A DNA stretch of 64,000 bases, from NCBI RefSeq assembly GCF_000296695.1, contig NZ_BAFK01000002.1, positions 224,365-288,364 of the forward strand. The letters run 5' to 3'. The position numbers were made by a program, and so were the translations under genes. The notes below the pieces were generated by a model. The model worked only from the letters and a program-made list of their open reading frames with translations. It did no database searches and had not been told where the DNA came from. Below, in pieces: positions 1 through 7,110 of this stretch; position 1 is the stretch's first letter, and every line of letters begins with the position of its first letter. This DNA comes from Rheinheimera nanhaiensis E407-8 (GTDB lineage: Bacteria > Pseudomonadota > Gammaproteobacteria > Enterobacterales > Alteromonadaceae).

Positions 1-557
1 ATATTACTGTGCAAATCCCGGCGGCTTATTGGATCCCACCTGAGCAGCAGCAGGTTATTGCCCGCCTGGCGCTGCACGGAGTTGAAATGACCACGCTGAC
101 ACAGGCGAAAAAGCTCAAGCTGCAGCAGCTGAGCGTAGAAGACTATCGCTTTGCTGATAAACCGTTTGAAAGCCGTTTTATGCTAAGTGAGGCCCGCTTT
201 AGTGAGCACAGTGTGCAGCGCAATTTAACTGCCGGTTGGGTGCGGGTAAGTACCGATCAGCCGCTGGGCCGCTTAGCGGTGGCACTGCTGGAGCCCAGCG
301 CGCCCGACTCATTCTTTAGCTGGGGCTTTTTCCCGGGGATGTTTGAGCGCACCGAGTATTTTGAGCCCTATGCCATAGAGCCATTAATTGCCCGTATGCT
401 GGCACAGCAGCCGGCGTTAAAGCAACAGTTTGACAAGGCGCTGGCAGCAGATGAGCAGCTGAGAAACAACCCGCGTGCGCGCTATAACTGGTTTTACCGC
501 CAGATGCCATTTTACGATCAGCAATACCTGAAATACCCGGTACTGATTGAGCGCTAA
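1..557 (+). CDS. M14-type zinc carboxypeptidase, C-terminal part (5' partial)
   Basis: The reading frame is open from the first bases of the window, so this is the last ~184 residues of a longer protein. The GTG at position 9 is only an internal codon. The C-terminal stretch (SFFSWGFFPGMFERTEYFEPYAIEP, split here as SFFSWGFF and FERTEYFEPYAIEP) resembles the tail of secreted M14-family metallocarboxypeptidases of Alteromonadales and Xanthomonadales, which trim C-terminal residues from peptides. The catalytic zinc-binding part lies outside the window, so the family call is from memory of tail sequences and is moderate. The gene ends just before a strong bidirectional hairpin shared with convergent fusA. 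Confidence 0.6.
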   Translation, partial: ITVQIPAAYWIPPEQQQVIARLALHGVEMTTLTQAKKLKLQQLSVEDYRFADKPFESRFMLSEARFSEHSVQRNLTAGWVRVSTDQPLGRLAVALLEPSAPDSFFSWGFFPGMFERTEYFEPYAIEPLIARMLAQQPALKQQFDKALAADEQLRNNPRARYNWFYRQMPFYDQQYLKYPVLIER

Positions 558-627
558 AGCTGCAGGCAAGCGCTGTTATTATGACTTCCTTGCCATCGCT
601 GCTGATAATTACGCTATGCCGGCAATA

Positions 628-662
628 AAAAAGCCCCGCGGTGAAAACCGGCGGGGCTTTTA
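628..662. terminator. Bidirectional rho-independent terminator
   Basis: The hairpin GCCCCGC/GCGGGGC is extended by CGGT/ACCG. It has an A-run on the left and a T-run on the right, so it can end transcripts from both the peptidase and the convergent fusA. Confidence 0.9.
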
Positions 663-677
663 TCAAAGCGCTACAGC

Positions 678-2777
678 TTAGTTTTTAGCAGCAGCGGCTT
701 TCTTTTCTTTCTCTTTGGCGATTACCGCGTCCGCGACGTTAGTCGGGCACGGTGAGTAGTGCGAGAACTCCATAGAGAACTGACCACGGCCTGACGTCAT
801 AGTACGCAGGGTTGAGATGTAACCGAACATCTCAGACAGTGGTACGTCGCCTTTAATACGTACGCCTGTTACACCCGCTTCCTGACCAGAGATCATGCCA
901 CGACGACGGTTTAAGTCACCGATAACGTCACCTACGTGATCTTCTGGAGTGAACACGTCAACTTTCATGATTGGCTCTAACAGCTGTGGGCCAGCTTTAG
1001 GCATAGATTGACGGAATGCACCTTTAGCTGCGATTTCGAACGCGATAGCTGATGAGTCAACAGCGTGGAAACCACCGTCGAACAGTTCAACTTCAACGTC
1101 CAGTACCGGGAAGCCAGCCAGAGGACCGGTTGACATCATAGACTCGAAGCCTTTTTCAATCGCCGGGAAGAATTCTTTCGGAACGCTACCACCAACTACT
1201 GTAGAAGTGAACTTGAAGCCTGAGTTCTGCTCGCCCGGACGAATGCGGTAGTCAATTTTACCGTACTGACCAGAACCACCAGACTGCTTCTTGTGCGTGT
1301 AGCTGTCTTCGATTTCACGGGTAATAGTTTCGCGGTAAGCAACCTGAGGCTGACCAACCACTAACTCAACGCCATAAGTACGCTTTAAGATGTCTACTTT
1401 GATATCCAGGTGTAATTCACCCATACCTTTAAGGATGGTTTCACCTGAATCTGGGTCAGTTTCAACACGGAACGTTGGATCTTCAGCCACCATCTTACCG
1501 ATAGCAATACCCATCTTCTCTACAGAGCCTTTGTCTTTTGGCGTTACAGAGATAGAAATTACCGGCTCTGGGAATACCATTGGCTCAAGGGTACAAGGCG
1601 ATTTAGGGTCACACAGGGTATGGCCAGTCTGGGTGTTGTTTTTCAGACCTACCAGCGCGATGATGTCACCGGCTTGTGCTGTGGTCAGGTCGGTACGGTC
1701 GTTTGCGTGCATTTCAACCATACGGCCAACACGTTCAGTTTTACCGGTGTAAGAGTTCAGGATGGTGTCACCCTTGTTAAGTACACCAGAGTAAATACGG
1801 ATAAAGGTCAGGGCGCCGAAACGGTCATCCATGATTTTGAACGCTAAAGCGCGGAACGGCTCGTCTGGCGATACGATAGCGTGCTGGCCAGTCTCGTTAC
1901 CTTCTTCGTCAGTCAGTGGCTGAGGAATAACTTCAGTTGGTGACGGCAGGTAATCAACAACAGCGTCTAACAGTAACTGCATACCTTTGTTTTTAAAGGC
2001 AGAACCACAGTAAGTTGGGAAGAACGCCAGGTCACGGCAGCCTTTACGGATACAACGCTTAATGTCTTCAATTGACGGCTCTTCGCCTTCCATGTACGCC
2101 ATTAACAGGTCATCGTCCTGCTCAACCGCAGTCTCGATCAGCTGCTGACGGTACATTTCAACGTCATCAGCCATATCAGCTGGTACGTCAGTTACGGTGT
2201 AGTTTTCTGGCTGGCCAGACTCGTCCCACACGTAAGCTTGCTTGGTTAACAGGTCAACCACGCCTTTAAAGGTATCTTCACGGCCGATTGGTAATGTCAT
2301 GATCAGCGGGTTTGCACCCAGCACTTTTTTCACCTGCTCGGTAACGCGGATAAAGTCAGCACCGATACGGTCTAACTTGTTAACGAAGATCAGACGTGAT
2401 ACTTCAGCGTCGTTGGCATAACGCCAGTTAGTTTCTGACTGAGGTTCAACACCGCCAGAGCCACAGAATACGCCGATACCGCCGTCCAGAACTTTCAGCG
2501 AACGGTATACTTCTACCGTAAAGTCAACGTGACCCGGGGTATCGATAACGTTGAAACGGTGGCCTTTCCAGAAGCAGCTAACCGCGGCTGACTGGATAGT
2601 AATACCACGCTCGGCTTCCTGCTCCATAAAGTCGGTAGTCGATTCACCTTCGTGAACTTCACCTAACTTATGGATCTTACCGGTCAGTTTCAGGATACGC
2701 TCGGTAGTAGTGGTTTTGCCGGCATCAACGTGGGCGAAGATACCAATGTTTCTGTATAAGGATAAATCTGCTGACAT
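678..2777 (-). CDS. fusA: Elongation factor G (stand-alone copy)
   Basis: This is a translational GTPase that drives ribosomal translocation and, with RRF, ribosome recycling in the cytoplasm. Counting from the upstream ATG at 2783, the G1 motif AHVDAGKT is at residues 17-24, DTPGH at 81-85 and NKLD at 135-138. Length is ~699 aa, normal for EF-G. The ATG at 2777 is preferred over the one at 2783 because AGAG sits about 6 nt upstream of it and family proteins start close to the LSLYRNIGI block. The gene is not beside rpsL, rpsG or tuf, so it is probably a second EF-G rather than the str-operon copy. It ends in a Lys/Ala-rich tail ([12 protein letters not shown]). Confidence 0.95.
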   Translation of the reverse strand: MSADLSLYRNIGIFAHVDAGKTTTTERILKLTGKIHKLGEVHEGESTTDFMEQEAERGITIQSAAVSCFWKGHRFNVIDTPGHVDFTVEVYRSLKVLDGGIGVFCGSGGVEPQSETNWRYANDAEVSRLIFVNKLDRIGADFIRVTEQVKKVLGANPLIMTLPIGREDTFKGVVDLLTKQAYVWDESGQPENYTVTDVPADMADDVEMYRQQLIETAVEQDDDLLMAYMEGEEPSIEDIKRCIRKGCRDLAFFPTYCGSAFKNKGMQLLLDAVVDYLPSPTEVIPQPLTDEEGNETGQHAIVSPDEPFRALAFKIMDDRFGALTFIRIYSGVLNKGDTILNSYTGKTERVGRMVEMHANDRTDLTTAQAGDIIALVGLKNNTQTGHTLCDPKSPCTLEPMVFPEPVISISVTPKDKGSVEKMGIAIGKMVAEDPTFRVETDPDSGETILKGMGELHLDIKVDILKRTYGVELVVGQPQVAYRETITREIEDSYTHKKQSGGSGQYGKIDYRIRPGEQNSGFKFTSTVVGGSVPKEFFPAIEKGFESMMSTGPLAGFPVLDVEVELFDGGFHAVDSSAIAFEIAAKGAFRQSMPKAGPQLLEPIMKVDVFTPEDHVGDVIGDLNRRRGMISGQEAGVTGVRIKGDVPLSEMFGYISTLRTMTSGRGQFSMEFSHYSPCPTNVADAVIAKEKEKKAAAAKN

Positions 2778-2829
2778 AGTCATCTCTATAAGCTAGGGTT
2801 TGAAAATAGTGCGGTAATATACAGGATTT

Positions 2830-2841
2830 CAAAACGTTTTG
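2830..2841. promoter_or_regulatory. 12-bp palindrome upstream of fusA
   Basis: CAAAACGTTTTG is a perfect palindrome about 50 bp upstream of the fusA start. It resembles LacI-family (PurR-like) half-site geometry. The regulator is unknown and chance is possible. Confidence 0.3.
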
Positions 2842-3028
2842 CAGGAAAAAAAATCTTGTTGCGGGCTAATTTTTTATCCTTGCTGTCAAAGCACACGTAC
2901 AGTTGCCGCCGGCCACTTTATTTACCGCGGTTTTAGCCGCTTACGCCCGGTATCCGCTTCTGGGGCAAGTCACTGTACGCGGTTAAATAGCACAGCATAA
3001 TTGGTGAAGATGCTGCTTTTGCTGCAAG

Positions 3029-3059
3029 CTTATGCTTTACCCTATCTTATGCTTTACCC
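3029..3059. repeat. Tandem 14-bp direct repeat upstream of antitoxin gene
   Basis: CTTATGCTTTACCC occurs at 3029-3042 and again at 3046-3059, a 17-bp period, ending 17 bp before the vapB-like start codon. Paired sites at this position suit an autoregulatory operator for a ribbon-helix-helix antitoxin. This is inferred from position only. Confidence 0.5.
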
Positions 3060-3075
3060 GATATTGGAGGGCGAT

Positions 3076-3288
3076 ATGCGTACCACAGTAACCATTGACG
3101 ATGAGTTATATCAGCAAGCGCTGGCGTTGGCAGAGCCGGGTACTGACAAAGCCGGGCTGTTTCGTGAAGCGATGAAAACCTATATTCGGGTGCAAGCCGC
3201 CCACAGGCTGGCAGCAGTTGGCTGCACAACCCCCGCTATGCCTATACCTAAGCGGCGCTTTGGCATAGCGTTTAAACAACATGACTGA
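3076..3288 (+). CDS. VapB-type (Arc/MetJ-like) antitoxin, orphan
   Basis: This 70-aa protein starts MRTTVTIDDELYQQAL, the beta strand plus helix of the ribbon-helix-helix antitoxins often annotated VapB. Such proteins bind their own promoter and neutralise a PIN-domain RNase. The C-terminal AAVGC...PRR-like segment is typical of the toxin-wrapping tail. The start at 3076 is chosen because GGAGG lies at 3066-3070; an upstream in-frame ATG at 3001 lacks this. No PIN-domain toxin follows. Instead an NTF2-like gene overlaps it by 8 nt, so the antitoxin is orphaned or its partner has been replaced. Confidence 0.7.
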   Translation: MRTTVTIDDELYQQALALAEPGTDKAGLFREAMKTYIRVQAAHRLAAVGCTTPAMPIPKRRFGIAFKQHD

Positions 3289-3622
3289 TAATACCGCCCC
3301 GGTCCAACGCCAGTTGGATGCTTACAACGCGAAGGATCTCGCCGCCTTTATCAGCTGTTACCACAGCGATATTGCCATTTACCGTATGCCGGCAACGCAG
3401 CCGTCCTTAAAAGGCCGAGACGCACTGGCAGCCTTTTATAAAACCGAACGCTTTAGCATAGCGTCGCTGCACGCCGAAGTGCTGCAGCGGATGGTGGTGG
3501 GTAATAAGGTTATCGACCATGAAAGGGTATACGGCATGGCCGAACAGCCGTATGAGGTAATGGTGGTGTACGAAGTACAAGACGGCTTAATCGTAAACGC
3601 CTGGTTTTATCCGGCGGGATGA
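3281..3622 (+). CDS. NTF2-like / SnoaL-like domain protein
   Basis: This 113-aa single-domain protein has the pattern QRQLDAYNAKDLAAFISCYHSDIAIYRMP, the N-terminal helices of the NTF2-like (steroid delta-isomerase-like, SnoaL) fold. It ends with VVYEVQDGLIVNAWFYPAG, the usual last two strands. Members include small-molecule isomerases, hydrolases and immunity proteins, so the substrate cannot be told. The ATG overlaps the antitoxin stop region, suggesting translational coupling. It has no signal peptide and is probably cytosolic. Confidence 0.7.
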   Translation: MTDNTAPVQRQLDAYNAKDLAAFISCYHSDIAIYRMPATQPSLKGRDALAAFYKTERFSIASLHAEVLQRMVVGNKVIDHERVYGMAEQPYEVMVVYEVQDGLIVNAWFYPAG

Positions 3623-3978
3623 TCGGCTGTTGGAATTGCAGCTGTATGCCCAAATCGGACTGTCGCCTCTGTCTTTAGCACTGTTCAATCTCTTAAGCGA
3701 ACATGATGTTTTATATTTTTATATACAGTGTTATTTGCAATATCCGGCATGTCAGGTCAAATATCCCGCTAACATTGCGCACAAGCTAATTGCTGTTTTG
3801 ATTTACATACTATAAATTAGGTACTTACGAAAGCGAAGTAAATAAATATAACGCACAGGCTTCGAAATATAACGTATGCTCGTTTTTCCGGAATGTGAAA
3901 GTGAAATGCTGAATTTTTCTTTTATTTTACAAGGATGTTTCAGTAGTTGTTTCCTCTATAGGAAATGAGGAGGCAAGC
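3623..3978. other. AT-rich gene-free stretch left of the cassette array
   Basis: I see no convincing gene here on either strand. A 61-codon open frame at 3630 has no ribosome site and no recognisable domain. The stretch is AT-rich and ends in a strong ribosome-binding site at 3967-3973. By position it is where an integron promoter and attI would lie. I could not recognise integrase coding sequence in it. Confidence 0.4.
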
Positions 3979-4122
3979 ATGCGCAATAATAAAATGTTAT
4001 GTGTCAGTGCAGTGCCAGTAGGGAGTCGTCAGGTTGGAAATAGCTATCTATATTGTTTTGGTTATTTTTCTACTGGTAGTGGCAGCTTCACTAGCATGGT
4101 TAATGTGGCTGTTGGCGGCTAA
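3979..4122 (+). CDS. Short leader-like ORF at the head of the cassette array
   Basis: A 47-codon ORF starts at ATG 3979 behind a near-perfect ribosome-binding site, GAGGAGG at 3967-3973, with 5-nt spacing. It begins MRNNKMLCVS and stops at 4122 inside the next gene, in a different frame. A GTTATG core-like site lies at 3996-4001, within its first codons. In class 1 integrons a short ORF across attI (ORF-11) boosts translation of the first cassette gene, and this arrangement looks analogous. No homology is recognised, and the peptide may have no function of its own. Confidence 0.4.
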   Translation: MRNNKMLCVSAVPVGSRQVGNSYLYCFGYFSTGSGSFTSMVNVAVGG

Positions 4123-4336
4123 GTGGCTTCCGTCAAAATGTGTCATGCCACCAAATCGGATGGCATTTGCGAGTGTGGTGCTTTCGTTGGTAACAGCTAC
4201 GCTGTTTAATTTAGAACTTGAGAGTGGCGCATTATCAGCCCCGATATTTGTGTTGGTGTTTTCAGTCTTATGGTCGGCATTTTTAATACCGACAAGTGCT
4301 TTAACAAAGTATTTTGGGGGTATTAAACGTGCTTAA
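4034..4336 (+). CDS. Cassette 1: small three-TM membrane protein
   Basis: The predicted 100-aa protein has three hydrophobic stretches at about residues 4-30, 44-59 and 68-86, so it is probably an inner-membrane protein. The family is not recognised. The start is TTG at 4034 behind GGGAG at 4021-4025. It ends 7 nt before an attC-like site, as expected for an integron cassette gene. Its AT-rich composition differs from the core genes, consistent with transfer. Confidence 0.6.
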   Translation: MEIAIYIVLVIFLLVVAASLAWLMWLLAAKWLPSKCVMPPNRMAFASVVLSLVTATLFNLELESGALSAPIFVLVFSVLWSAFLIPTSALTKYFGGIKRA

Positions 4337-4343
4337 AAACACA

Positions 4344-4419
4344 CATAACAAACCGCGGCATTCGGGGCCTACGGCCCCAGCGACGCTCACAAGTTCTCGC
4401 GCATGCGCACGGCGTTAGA
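4344..4419 (+). repeat. attC-like recombination site 1
   Basis: The left core CATAACA and right core GCGTTAGAG bracket about 76 nt. The interior has an imperfect hairpin and a GGGGCC-type central stem. The cleavage point would be G^TTAGAG near 4414. The shape matches integron attC sites. Confidence 0.7.
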
Positions 4420-4435
4420 GTTTTCTGGAGTTTCG

Positions 4436-4861
4436 ATGAAATTTTTAGTGTCGTTGCTACTTTTATTTCCATTAATAACTTTTGCGTGTTCAAACACTGC
4501 AGTGCAACGTGAATTAAAGTCTTATGCACTGGTTTTATCTAAGGGTGAACTACTGGAAGTCGCAGTCTATTTCCCTTCCGAGGTCGAAAAAGCGAAAGCT
4601 TCGTCAACCAGAGTCGCGTACATGAAAAATAATAAAGTTGTGCTTTGGGTAGCAACGATGGTAGAGACACCATATCAGCTTGAAAACGAGCCAAAATTTG
4701 AGGGTTATAGTGTTTCATATTTAGTTGTTAATGCTGAAAAAATAAATGAAATTGAGTTGGCTGTTCAATACAGCTTTCCGACCGATGTATATGGTGGCGT
4801 AACTATGTGCGGACCTGTCCGCAATTACAAACTGTCTGAGTTATTAAGTGAAAAACTCTAA
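4436..4861 (+). CDS. Cassette 2: small exported protein
   Basis: This 141-aa protein has a clear signal peptide, MKFLVSLLLLFPLITFACS. Cleavage near residue 17 is likely; the Cys lies in a poor lipobox (T-F-A-C), so lipoprotein status is doubtful. A second Cys near residue 126 could form a disulfide. The family is not recognised. The start at 4436 is set by CTGGAG at 4425-4430, just after attC 1. The stop codon lies in the left core of attC 2, a usual cassette arrangement. Confidence 0.65.
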   Translation: MKFLVSLLLLFPLITFACSNTAVQRELKSYALVLSKGELLEVAVYFPSEVEKAKASSTRVAYMKNNKVVLWVATMVETPYQLENEPKFEGYSVSYLVVNAEKINEIELAVQYSFPTDVYGGVTMCGPVRNYKLSELLSEKL

Positions 4862-4936
4862 CAATCGCCATCAAAAACGCGCCCGCTGGGCGCTCGACTC
4901 GCAACACGTTGCTCGCGTTTGTGGCGGGCGTTATGC
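4856..4936 (+). repeat. attC-like recombination site 2
   Basis: The left core CTCTAACAA and right core GCGTTATGC enclose two arms that pair well: CGCCATCAAAAACGCG against the complement of CGCGTTTGTGGCG. The last 45 nt (4893-4937 including one base past the core) recur exactly in site 4. Confidence 0.8.
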
Positions 4937-4957
4937 ATACATGGAAAATTTTGAGTC

Positions 4958-5479
4958 ATGATTAAAACAATAATAGTCACAGAGAAAGATTACCTTAACT
5001 TCACAGATTATGTGTTTAGGCGCCTGTGTGCACCACAACAGAAGGGCGGTTCAGGTTTTCTCAAAAACATGATTATCTGGTGCATTTTAGCGATAGCTTT
5101 TATGTTTATATTTCAGATCGATTCAATATCATTATCTAGCTTCCATTGGCCGTCAGCGGCAATAGCTGTACTCCCTTTTGTTGTGTTTATTATCGCGTAC
5201 TCTAGCAATATGCGTAAACTCCGTCAGTCGAGCACTCCCAATGAAAATGGCTTAATGCTTGGAGAGAAAACCATAGAGTTTGGTACTGGCGGAATTACAG
5301 AAATAAACCCACTTGGAAGTTGTTTCTATAAATGGGAAAGCGTTGAGTCAGTAGAAGATAATAATGGTGATCTTTATATTTTTTTAGATAAGCTTCTTGC
5401 CTTAATCATCCCAGCGTCTTCTTTTTCTTCAGATATAGAAAAAGCAGAGCTCCAAGCAATAGTGAAAAAGTATGTATAA
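4958..5479 (+). CDS. Cassette 3: YcxB-like membrane protein
   Basis: This 173-aa protein has two membrane helices at about residues 36-54 and 67-83. They are followed by a soluble C-terminal domain whose pattern (TIEFGTGGI ... YKWESVESVED ... LYIFLDKLLALIIPASSF) fits YcxB-like proteins, whose function is unknown. A six-codon ORF (ATG 4941) ends in an ATGA overlap with this start, possibly coupling translation because the gene has no strong ribosome site of its own. The stop codon abuts the left core of attC 3. Confidence 0.65.
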   Translation: MIKTIIVTEKDYLNFTDYVFRRLCAPQQKGGSGFLKNMIIWCILAIAFMFIFQIDSISLSSFHWPSAAIAVLPFVVFIIAYSSNMRKLRQSSTPNENGLMLGEKTIEFGTGGITEINPLGSCFYKWESVESVEDNNGDLYIFLDKLLALIIPASSFSSDIEKAELQAIVKKYV

Positions 5480-5557
5480 CAATGCCAGCCAAGGCGACGG
5501 CTTCTCCGTTGCAGCTTCGCCTACACTACGAAGCCGCGCTTGCTGGCAGCGTTATGG
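5474..5557 (+). repeat. attC-like recombination site 3
   Basis: The left core TATAACAATGCCAGCC and the right arm GCTTGCTGGCAGCGTTATG are near-complementary. An unpaired extra base or two is typical of attC folding. This is one of the clearest sites in the array. Confidence 0.85.
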
Positions 5558-5578
5558 TTTTCCCAGTGGGAGGTATCA

Positions 5579-5872
5579 GTGCAAGACAATGAGATCGTAA
5601 TCGGCATTGCCTGGTTTCAACCTGAAAGCTGGGTGCGGTTAAAGAAGATCGCTGATGATCGTGCTGATTTAGATGATAGCTACGACGAATGGAAGAAAAA
5701 TGCAAACTCGGCATTAAGTGATATTCGCGCAACGGGCAAGATAGTGAAAAGAGTAAATGTTGATATTGACGAGCTACTTAGTTGGTGTAAGGCTCAAAAT
5801 AAGCCAGTCAATTCAGCTTCACGGGCACAGTTTGTTTCGGGTAAGTTACGTGTTAAACCCAATAAACCATAA
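5579..5872 (+). CDS. Cassette 4: small cytosolic protein of unknown function
   Basis: This 97-aa soluble protein begins at GTG 5579 behind GGGAGG at 5567-5572. A longer in-frame version from 5540 would start inside attC 3 and is rejected. The sequence begins VQDNEIVIGIAWFQPESW, followed by a charged helix. This recalls small hypothetical cassette proteins in Vibrio, Shewanella and Pseudoalteromonas integrons, but no named domain is recognised. The stop codon lies in attC 4. There is no signal peptide or membrane segment. Confidence 0.65.
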   Translation: MQDNEIVIGIAWFQPESWVRLKKIADDRADLDDSYDEWKKNANSALSDIRATGKIVKRVNVDIDELLSWCKAQNKPVNSASRAQFVSGKLRVKPNKP

Positions 5873-5960
5873 CAAGGCCAGTCAGCAACGCTCCCGTTGG
5901 TCGCTGGACCTCAAACCTCGACTCGCAACACGTTGCTCGCGTTTGTGGCGGGCGTTATGC
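5868..5960 (+). repeat. attC-like recombination site 4
   Basis: The left core is CCATAACAAGGCCAG and the right core GCGTTATGC. The 3' 45 nt (5917-5961) are identical to site 2, while the 5' half is different and pairs less well with it, giving a mosaic look. Confidence 0.75.
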
Positions 5961-5979
5961 ACTTTGAGAGGACGTCGAA

Positions 5980-6351
5980 ATGACAAAACTATCTACTATT
6001 GGCCAAATTGCGATTACCGTTAGTGATGTGGAGAAAGCCCTAGCTTTTTACCGCGATGCATTGGGATTGGATTTTCTCTTCAGCGCTGGTCCCGAGCTTG
6101 CATTCCTGAATGCCGATGGGGTGCGCATAATGCTCAGCACTCCACAAGGAGCAGGAACGGTCGGCGCCAACTCTATTCTCTACTTCAAAGTCTCAAATAT
6201 CGAAGCGGTCCATTCGTCTATCGTTGCGCGTGGTGCACAAAATGAGCGTGATCCACAACTTGCTGCCAAGATGTCAGACCATGAGCTGTGGACAGGATTC
6301 CTCCGGGACCCAGATGGGAACTTGGTGGGGCTTATGGAAGAAAAGCGGTAA
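5980..6351 (+). CDS. Cassette 5: VOC / glyoxalase-bleomycin resistance family protein
   Basis: This 123-aa single VOC domain contains the typical IGQIAITVSDVEKALAFYRD opening and the closing FLRDPDGNLVGLMEE motif. VOC proteins are metal-dependent lyases, dioxygenases or drug-binding proteins; the substrate here is unknown. The His near the start of the family (usual metal ligand) reads Q/A here (GQIAITV), so metal ligation may be incomplete; the terminal Glu ligand is plausible. The start at 5980 follows GAGAGGA at 5965-5971. VOC genes are frequent integron cassette cargo. Confidence 0.85.
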   Translation: MTKLSTIGQIAITVSDVEKALAFYRDALGLDFLFSAGPELAFLNADGVRIMLSTPQGAGTVGANSILYFKVSNIEAVHSSIVARGAQNERDPQLAAKMSDHELWTGFLRDPDGNLVGLMEEKR

Positions 6352-6363
6352 TGTTTGGCGTTG

Positions 6364-6428
6364 CGCATAACAAAGCGCAGCAATACGCGCCTGGCGGCGC
6401 CTTGGGTGCGCATGCTGCAAGCGTTAAT
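6364..6428 (+). repeat. attC-like recombination site 5 (array end)
   Basis: The left arm GCATAACAAAGCGCAGCA is complementary to the right arm GCTGCAAGCGTTAATG, with a GGCGGCGCC-type central palindrome. This is the last attC-like site. The sequence after it shows no further cassette structure. Confidence 0.75.
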
Positions 6429-6573
6429 GTCCGTTATTCGCTAATAGCAACCATCCGTAATAATTTTGGCTGCAAAAAGCCGTGCCGGCGTTTTAACAAT
6501 ACTGCCCGATAATACAGCATGCATTGTTGTGCTACTGTTATTGCAGCCAATATCTGTTAACGGGAGCCGGCTG

Positions 6574-6975
6574 ATGGACGAAAAAAGCGCCGTTGTTGCA
6601 GAAATAGAACGTGAAATAAAAGCCCGCTATCGCTATTCCAAGTTCGATTTTGTGCTTAATCATCTGCTGTTATTGCTGGTGGTTGTGGCAAGCAGTTACC
6701 CGGCTTTTGCACAGATATTTGGTGATGGCCAGAGCAAGCTAACAGCTGCTATTGCGGCTATTCCGGCCTTTGTTTTACTGTTCCAGCGTACATTTAAATG
6801 GGAACAGCGTGGTGAATGGCATTGGGACTACCGCCGCAGGCTGATAGCAATACTGCGTGAAGTGCGCGACCAAGGGTTATCCGATAGCGATGCCAGTAAA
6901 AAACTGAATTTACTGGAAGAAGAGCTGGCCGGTAGTTTTCCTGGTGTTAATTATCCCGCCAGCAAAGAAAAGTAA
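6574..6975 (+). CDS. SLATT / DUF4231-like two-TM membrane protein
   Basis: This 133-aa protein has two TM helices near residues 27-45 and 54-70 and a long charged C-terminal helix. The pattern RYRYSKFDFVLNHLLLLLVV ... FKWEQRGEWHWDYRRRLIAILRE resembles DUF4231/SLATT proteins. These are predicted pore-like effectors in bacterial conflict systems, often next to nucleotide-signalling enzymes; none is nearby here. The start at 6574 is chosen over an in-frame ATG at 6466 because GGGAG sits at 6562-6566. It lies directly beyond the last attC site and could be part of the mobile region. Confidence 0.6.
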   Translation: MDEKSAVVAEIEREIKARYRYSKFDFVLNHLLLLLVVVASSYPAFAQIFGDGQSKLTAAIAAIPAFVLLFQRTFKWEQRGEWHWDYRRRLIAILREVRDQGLSDSDASKKLNLLEEELAGSFPGVNYPASKEK

Positions 6976-7110
6976 TAGGTTAACTTTTTTTGCCAGACCC
7001 TTCTACCATACCGCTGGTTTGGTAACTGCATGGCTGTGCTGTTATGCTTTATTGTGCGGCCTGGCACCATACTGTGCCTGGCCGGAATAAGCTGAAGGGG
7101 CGCTTATACC

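Noticed and set aside
316..666. Minus-strand frame antisense to the carboxypeptidase tail
   Set aside because: It runs opposite a gene with clear family sequence, crosses the terminator and has no family features.
3630..3815. Open frame of 61 codons right of the NTF2-like gene
   Set aside because: It has no ribosome site and no recognisable domain, and it lies in an AT-rich stretch where such frames arise by chance.
5757..6023. Plus-strand frame across cassette 4, attC 4 and the start of the VOC gene
   Set aside because: It crosses an attC site and overlaps two better-supported cassette genes in another frame.
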